Positions 60,266-64,000 of a stretch of DNA of 64,000 bases are shown here, piece after piece. Position 1 is the stretch's first letter, and every line of letters starts with the position of its first letter. Made by a program: the position numbers and the translations under genes. Below the pieces are notes generated by a model. It was not told the DNA's origin. It ran no database searches and saw only the letters and a list, made by a program, of their open reading frames with translations. The DNA is taken from the NCBI RefSeq assembly GCF_900103455.1, contig NZ_FNHI01000020.1:1-64000 (forward strand). The letters are read 5' to 3'. Source of the stretch: Streptomyces wuyuanensis. Its GTDB lineage: Bacteria > Actinomycetota > Actinomycetes > Streptomycetales > Streptomycetaceae.

Positions 60266-61057
60266 GTGGAGCGATCGCACGGCCGCGGAGCCGTCTCCGG
60301 CACCGACGACCCGTCGTTCCCGGCCCGTCAGGCGCCTCGCTGCACCCGCCTGGACGAGCTGGACGACATCGTCACGCGGTGCCGGGCGTGCCCCCGGCTC
60401 GTCGCCTGGCGCGAGGAGGTGGCCCGGGTCAGACGCGCCGCGTTCCGCGACTGGGACTACTGGGGGCGCCCGGTCCCCGGCTTCGGCGACGCGGACGCGT
60501 CCCTCGCCGTCGTCGGTCTCGCCCCGGCGGCGCACGGCGCGAACCGGACCGGCCGGATGTTCACCGGCGACGCGACCGGCGACTTCCTCTTCGCCGCACT
60601 GCACGAGATCGGCCTCGCCTCGCAGCCCACGTCCCTGCACGCCGGGGACGGGCTGACGCTGCGCGGCGTCCGGCTGACCGCGCCCGTACGCTGCGCCCCT
60701 CCCGAGAACCGGCCGACGGCGAACGAGCGCGACGCCTGCCGTTCCTGGCTGTCGGCGGAGCTGCGACTGCTGGCTCCCCGCCTCCGCGCCGTGGTCGCGC
60801 TGGGCGGCTTCGGCTGGCAGGCCCTCCTCCCGGCGATCCGGGACACCGGGCGGCCGCTGCCCCGGCCGCGTCCCGTCTTCGGCCACGGCGTGCACGTCGT
60901 CCTGCCGGCCGGCGAGGGCCTTCCGCATCCCCTGCACCTGCTCGGCAGCTACCACCCGAGCCAGCGCAACACCTTCACCGGCCGGCTCACCTTCCCGATG
61001 CTCGTCGGCGTGCTGCGCCGGGCCGCCGAACTCGCGGAGCTTCCGACCGGCCGCTGA
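60266..61057 (+). CDS. Family 5 uracil-DNA glycosylase (UdgB-like, Fe-S)
   Basis: 263 residues. Four Cys for a [4Fe-4S] cluster: CRAC near the N-terminus and CAPPENRPTANERDAC in the middle. The active-site motif A is GLAPAAHGANRTGRMFTGD, in which the usual catalytic Asp/Asn position is Ala as in family 5. Motif 3 is YHPSQRNTFTG. It removes uracil, and often hypoxanthine or xanthine, from DNA to start base excision repair. The GTG at 60266 has no usable Shine-Dalgarno spacing, but TAGCGT ends 7 nt upstream, suggesting a leaderless transcript. Confidence 0.92.
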   Translation: MERSHGRGAVSGTDDPSFPARQAPRCTRLDELDDIVTRCRACPRLVAWREEVARVRRAAFRDWDYWGRPVPGFGDADASLAVVGLAPAAHGANRTGRMFTGDATGDFLFAALHEIGLASQPTSLHAGDGLTLRGVRLTAPVRCAPPENRPTANERDACRSWLSAELRLLAPRLRAVVALGGFGWQALLPAIRDTGRPLPRPRPVFGHGVHVVLPAGEGLPHPLHLLGSYHPSQRNTFTGRLTFPMLVGVLRRAAELAELPTGR

Positions 61058-61300
61058 CGCCGGTCGCTCGTCACGCCCGGCCGCGCGTCACGCCCGGCGA
61101 CGGACTGATGACCGCCGGCGATCACCGCCGGTCGGAGGGCGTACCGCCGTCCGGCGAGGTCCGCCGGGAGGGACGGGCGGGTGCGTGACGTGGGCAGTGC
61201 CGCTCCCGCGTCCGCACAATGGGTGCCAGGAGGCACCCGGTACCGTCCACTCTTCGCGGTGGGCCGGTCTCCGGCGGCCCCAGGCGGAAAGGAACGTGCG

Positions 61301-63388
61301 GTGCCAGCTGGTCGGCCGCGGGCCGACACCGATCCCGGTCCGCTCCGGTCGGAACCCGGAGCGCTGCTGGAGCACGTGTCCGTCGCGGTCTTCGGTGTCG
61401 ACGCGGACGAGCGGATCTGCTTCTGGGGTCCGGGGGCGGAGGACCTCTTCGGGCACGACCCGGAGGGTGCGCTGTCCGAACCGGCCGGCCTCCTGTTCCC
61501 CGAGCCCCCGCCGGGCACGCCCGGCGCCGCCGAGGGCCTCACACGGCGGGCCCGGACGCTCGGGTACTGGCGCGGCAGGCTGTCCGCCCGGCACCGCGAC
61601 GGCACCGTCTTCGGGTGCGGCTTCCGGGTCTTCCCCGTCACCGGGCCGACTGGCTCCTCGGTCGTCCTGGGGCTGGCCGCCCGAGGCGACGAACTCGACC
61701 GGGTGAAGACCAATCTGGCCTTCCTGGACGCCCTCTTCGAGACCTGCCCCATCGGGCTGCTGATGCTCGACGAGGACCTGCGCTACGTCCATCTCAACCA
61801 GGCCCTCGCCGACATGGACGGCATGCCCGTCGAGGCCCACCTCGGACGCCCCATGGAGGAGATCATGATCACCTCCGACGGCGGGGAGTACGAGCGGATG
61901 GTCCGCGCCGTCGCGGCGGAGGGGCGGCCTGTGGTCGGCACGCTCGTGGGCCTGCGCACACCGGGCCGGCCCGACCGCGACCAGGTGCGGTCGGTGAGTC
62001 TGTTCGCGCTCAGCCAGGCCGGCGACACCCGGCCCGGCCTGGGCGGCCTGATGGTGGACGTGACGGAGCGGGAGCAGGCCATCCTCGCGGCGACGGCGGC
62101 CCGGCAGCGCCTGGCCCTGCTCGACCGGGCGACGGCCCGGATCGGCACGTCGCTGGACGTCGACGTCACCGCGCAGGAGCTGGTCGACGCGGCGGTACCG
62201 GACTTCGCCGACGCCGCCGTGGTGGAACTCGTGGACTGGATGGACGAGCCCGAGGTGTTCGACCCCCAGCTGCCCCTGGTCACCCACCGGATCGCGTCCG
62301 GCACCGTGCTGCCGCCGCCGGCACCCGAGCTGGTGGGCGGCCTCGAGACGGTCAGCTATCCCCCGGGGTCCAGGATCCACCAGGTGCTGCGGACGGGCCG
62401 GCCGGTCTGCTTTCCCGTCGACGAGCAGTTCGCGACGACGACCGTCCTCGAGCCGGCCCGCGCACGCATCCTCCTCGAGAGCGGCCTGGCCTGCATCGTC
62501 ATCACCCCGCTCATCGCCCGGGGAACCGTCCAGGGACTGACCGTGTTCGGCCGCTCCCCCGCCCGTCCGGCCTTCGACGATCAGGATCTGAGCCTGGCCT
62601 CGGAGCTGTCCTCCCGCGCCGCGCTGTGCCTGGACAACGCCCGCCTCTACAGCCGGGTGCAGGCCATCGCCCTCACACTGCAGCGTGCGCTGCTCCCCAC
62701 CAGCCTGGCGGCCAGTCCCCATGTACGCGTGGCCCACCGCTACGTGCCGGGCAGCCATGCCGCCGAGGTGGGCGGCGACTGGTACGACGTGATCAATCTG
62801 TCCGGCGACCGTGTCGCCCTCGTCGTCGGCGATGTGATGGGGCACGGGGTGCGCGCCGCCGCGGACATGGGACGGCTGCGGATCACCGCGAAGACGCTGG
62901 CCCGGCACATCGAGGAGCCGGACGTGCTCCTCGCCGAACTGGACGCCTGCGCCCAGGAGGCGGGCATCGAACTGGCCACCTGTCTGTACCTGCTGTACGA
63001 CCCGGGGAGCGGCCGGGCCCGTATCGGCAACGCGGGCCATCCGCCGCCGCTGGTGCGCCGGCCGGACGGCACGGTGGAAGCGGTGGACGAGGTGCTGGGC
63101 GTGCCGCTCGGCGTCGGTGGCCATCCGTTCGCGACGACCGAGATCGACCTGTCGGCGGGCGCCACCGTGGCCCTGTACACCGACGGTCTCATCGAGGCAC
63201 GGGGCAGGGACATCGACGAGGGCACGGCGCGGCTGCGCGCCGAACTGGGCCGCGCCTCGGGCCCGCTGGAGGAGGCGGCGGACCGGATACTCGCCCGTCT
63301 CCTGCCGGGGCCGCCGCACGACGACACGGTGCTGGTCCTCGCGCGCGTGAGACGGCCGGACCGATCCGGCGGTCCACCGGCGTCCTGA
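61301..63388 (+). CDS. PAS-GAF-SpoIIE PP2C-type phosphatase
   Basis: 695 residues from GTG 61301, behind AAGGA. Two PAS domains (about 25-135 and 145-265: LLEHVSVAVFGVDADERI, then LDALFETCPIGLLMLDEDL). A GAF domain follows (about 280-450), then the linker LQRALLPTSLA and a SpoIIE phosphatase domain (about 465-690). The phosphatase has EVGGDWYDVINLSGDRV, VVGDVMGHGVRAAADMG, AGHPPPLV and YTDGLIEARG. Metal-site Asp residues are present. It has the same architecture as the truncated protein at the left edge and the third such phosphatase in the window. Expected to act on STAS-type anti-anti-sigma proteins under an unknown cue. Confidence 0.93.
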   Translation: MPAGRPRADTDPGPLRSEPGALLEHVSVAVFGVDADERICFWGPGAEDLFGHDPEGALSEPAGLLFPEPPPGTPGAAEGLTRRARTLGYWRGRLSARHRDGTVFGCGFRVFPVTGPTGSSVVLGLAARGDELDRVKTNLAFLDALFETCPIGLLMLDEDLRYVHLNQALADMDGMPVEAHLGRPMEEIMITSDGGEYERMVRAVAAEGRPVVGTLVGLRTPGRPDRDQVRSVSLFALSQAGDTRPGLGGLMVDVTEREQAILAATAARQRLALLDRATARIGTSLDVDVTAQELVDAAVPDFADAAVVELVDWMDEPEVFDPQLPLVTHRIASGTVLPPPAPELVGGLETVSYPPGSRIHQVLRTGRPVCFPVDEQFATTTVLEPARARILLESGLACIVITPLIARGTVQGLTVFGRSPARPAFDDQDLSLASELSSRAALCLDNARLYSRVQAIALTLQRALLPTSLAASPHVRVAHRYVPGSHAAEVGGDWYDVINLSGDRVALVVGDVMGHGVRAAADMGRLRITAKTLARHIEEPDVLLAELDACAQEAGIELATCLYLLYDPGSGRARIGNAGHPPPLVRRPDGTVEAVDEVLGVPLGVGGHPFATTEIDLSAGATVALYTDGLIEARGRDIDEGTARLRAELGRASGPLEEAADRILARLLPGPPHDDTVLVLARVRRPDRSGGPPAS

Positions 63389-63526
63389 CCACGCCGACTT
63401 ACCCGCGGAAACACCTTTCCCCGCCGGTCCCGCTGATCCACCATGGGCCTTTGTTACGGGCAAGTGAACCGGAGCGCCCCGGGCGGGGCGGGCCGGCCAT
63501 GCCTCGGGGGACGAGGAGACGCAAGG

Positions 63527-64000
63527 GTGCCAGAGCTCCACAACGCCGGTCCGCTGCACACGCACGGGCAACCGGACGACTCCGCGCTGTCGGACGCGGA
63601 GCTGGGGGAACGGATACGCTCCGGTGCCCCGCGCGCCGATCCGGCGATCCAGGAGCTCAAGCGCCGCCATCTGCCGGCGGTCCTCGCCTACGCCAGGCTC
63701 TGCGGCCGCAACCAGACCGCCGGCAACCAACTGGCCGTCCAGGCGCTCCGGCTGGCGTCGGACGAGGCCGGCCGGGGCATCGAGCCCCGCGGGCAGTGGC
63801 GCCACCATCTGCTGATACTCGTGCGGCGCGTCGGCACCGAGTGGGCACGCGGCGGCCGCCGGGCCAGGCTCTCCGCCGACTTCGCCGCATGGACCGACGC
63901 GACCGCCGACGCCGGGACCGGTACGGTCCCCGACGGGGGTGAGGTGCCGGCCGGCGCGCCCGGCCCGGCGCCGGATGTCTCCGCGGCCGTGCTCGCCGCC
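63527..64000 (+). CDS. Sigma-region-2-like protein, N-terminal part (3' end outside window)
   Basis: Open from GTG 63527 (GAGGAG nine nt upstream) to the end of the window, 158 codons without a stop. The segment LSDAELGERIRSGAPRADPAIQELKRRHLPAVLAYARLC resembles the first helices of ECF sigma region 2, continuing through QLAVQALRLASDEAGRG. I recall large Streptomyces secreted or membrane proteins that begin with such a sigma-like module, but the rest is not visible, so the full architecture cannot be stated. Confidence 0.7.
   Translation, partial: MPELHNAGPLHTHGQPDDSALSDAELGERIRSGAPRADPAIQELKRRHLPAVLAYARLCGRNQTAGNQLAVQALRLASDEAGRGIEPRGQWRHHLLILVRRVGTEWARGGRRARLSADFAAWTDATADAGTGTVPDGGEVPAGAPGPAPDVSAAVLAA

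Noticed and set aside
61088..63808. A 906-codon minus-strand open frame opposite the SpoIIE phosphatase gene
   Set aside because: The opposite strand encodes clear PAS, GAF and SpoIIE motifs, and the antisense frame has none.
1..64000. CRISPR arrays, tRNA/rRNA genes, intact IS elements, phage or integrative-element attachment sites
   Set aside because: No regularly spaced repeats, no tRNA cloverleaf or rRNA sequence, no transposase or integrase reading frame was recognised on either strand.

Overview
The window is typical Streptomyces chromosomal DNA. It is very GC-rich with strongly GC-biased third codon positions, many GTG and some TTG starts, and 1-4 nt start/stop overlaps. It carries family-level hallmarks: a subtilisin-inhibitor (SSI) protein, a streptogrisin-type protease, an AfsQ-like two-component set, SpoIIE-type phosphatases, a SigB/SigF-type sigma factor and TIGR04222 proteins. 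The content is accessory: secondary metabolism, sugar uptake, metal handling and several decayed genes, with no ribosomal or other housekeeping operon. No tRNA, rRNA, CRISPR array or intact insertion sequence was seen.

Layout. 1-5.1 kb: 5'-part of a PAS/GAF/SpoIIE phosphatase (cut by the window edge), an SSI inhibitor with Arg at the predicted P1 site, a SUKH-4-like remnant, a membrane protein with a possible frameshift, and an MmcQ/YjbR protein. 5.2-12.6 kb: a CebR-type LacI regulator, a CebEFG-like sugar importer without its own ATPase, a GH1 beta-glucosidase and a Gfo/Idh/MocA oxidoreductase, tied together by three copies of the operator TGGGAACGTTCCCA. 12.8-14.3 kb: a YcnI (DUF1775) protein translationally coupled to a membrane protein. 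14.4-19.7 kb: a DUF3152 protein, an AfsQ1/Q2-like response regulator, histidine kinase and lipoprotein set, and a CDF metal exporter. 19.7-24.6 kb: two SDR proteins (one lacking the catalytic Tyr/Lys), an NfeD/SPFH pair, and a CobF precorrin-6A synthase fused to a VOC domain.

24.7-39.6 kb is the most interesting block. It holds a copper P1B-ATPase operon, a His/Met-rich membrane protein, an ECF sigma factor, a FecB/FecCD-type ABC importer whose binding protein has a Met-rich stretch, and a CopZ-like chaperone. Next comes a four-gene secondary-metabolite set: DHA2 exporter, asparagine-synthase-like amidotransferase, cytochrome P450 and a PvcA/DIT1-type isonitrile synthase. The chemistry fits an amidated, P450-coupled tyrosine isonitrile (hazimycin-like). 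Isonitriles bind copper, so a linked copper or metal role is plausible but is inference.

39.6-50.3 kb: a SigB-type sigma factor, a GAF/SpoIIE phosphatase, an alpha/beta hydrolase, a one-base-frameshifted secreted protein, a TIGR04222 protein, a Ser/Thr kinase, a neutral-ceramidase pseudogene with a large internal deletion, a phospholipase D-like protein and a streptogrisin. 51-55.6 kb: a DUF2071 protein, then a UbiA prenyltransferase divergent from an srsABC-like set (type III PKS, ICMT-like methyltransferase, FAD monooxygenase). 55.7-64 kb: tandem universal-stress protein, EF-G paralogue, family-5 uracil-DNA glycosylase, a third SpoIIE phosphatase, and the start of a sigma-region-like protein cut by the window end.

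A recurring pattern is a TAnnnT hexamer placed 6-7 nt before the start codon of genes that lack a Shine-Dalgarno site. Seven genes show it, which suggests leaderless transcripts.
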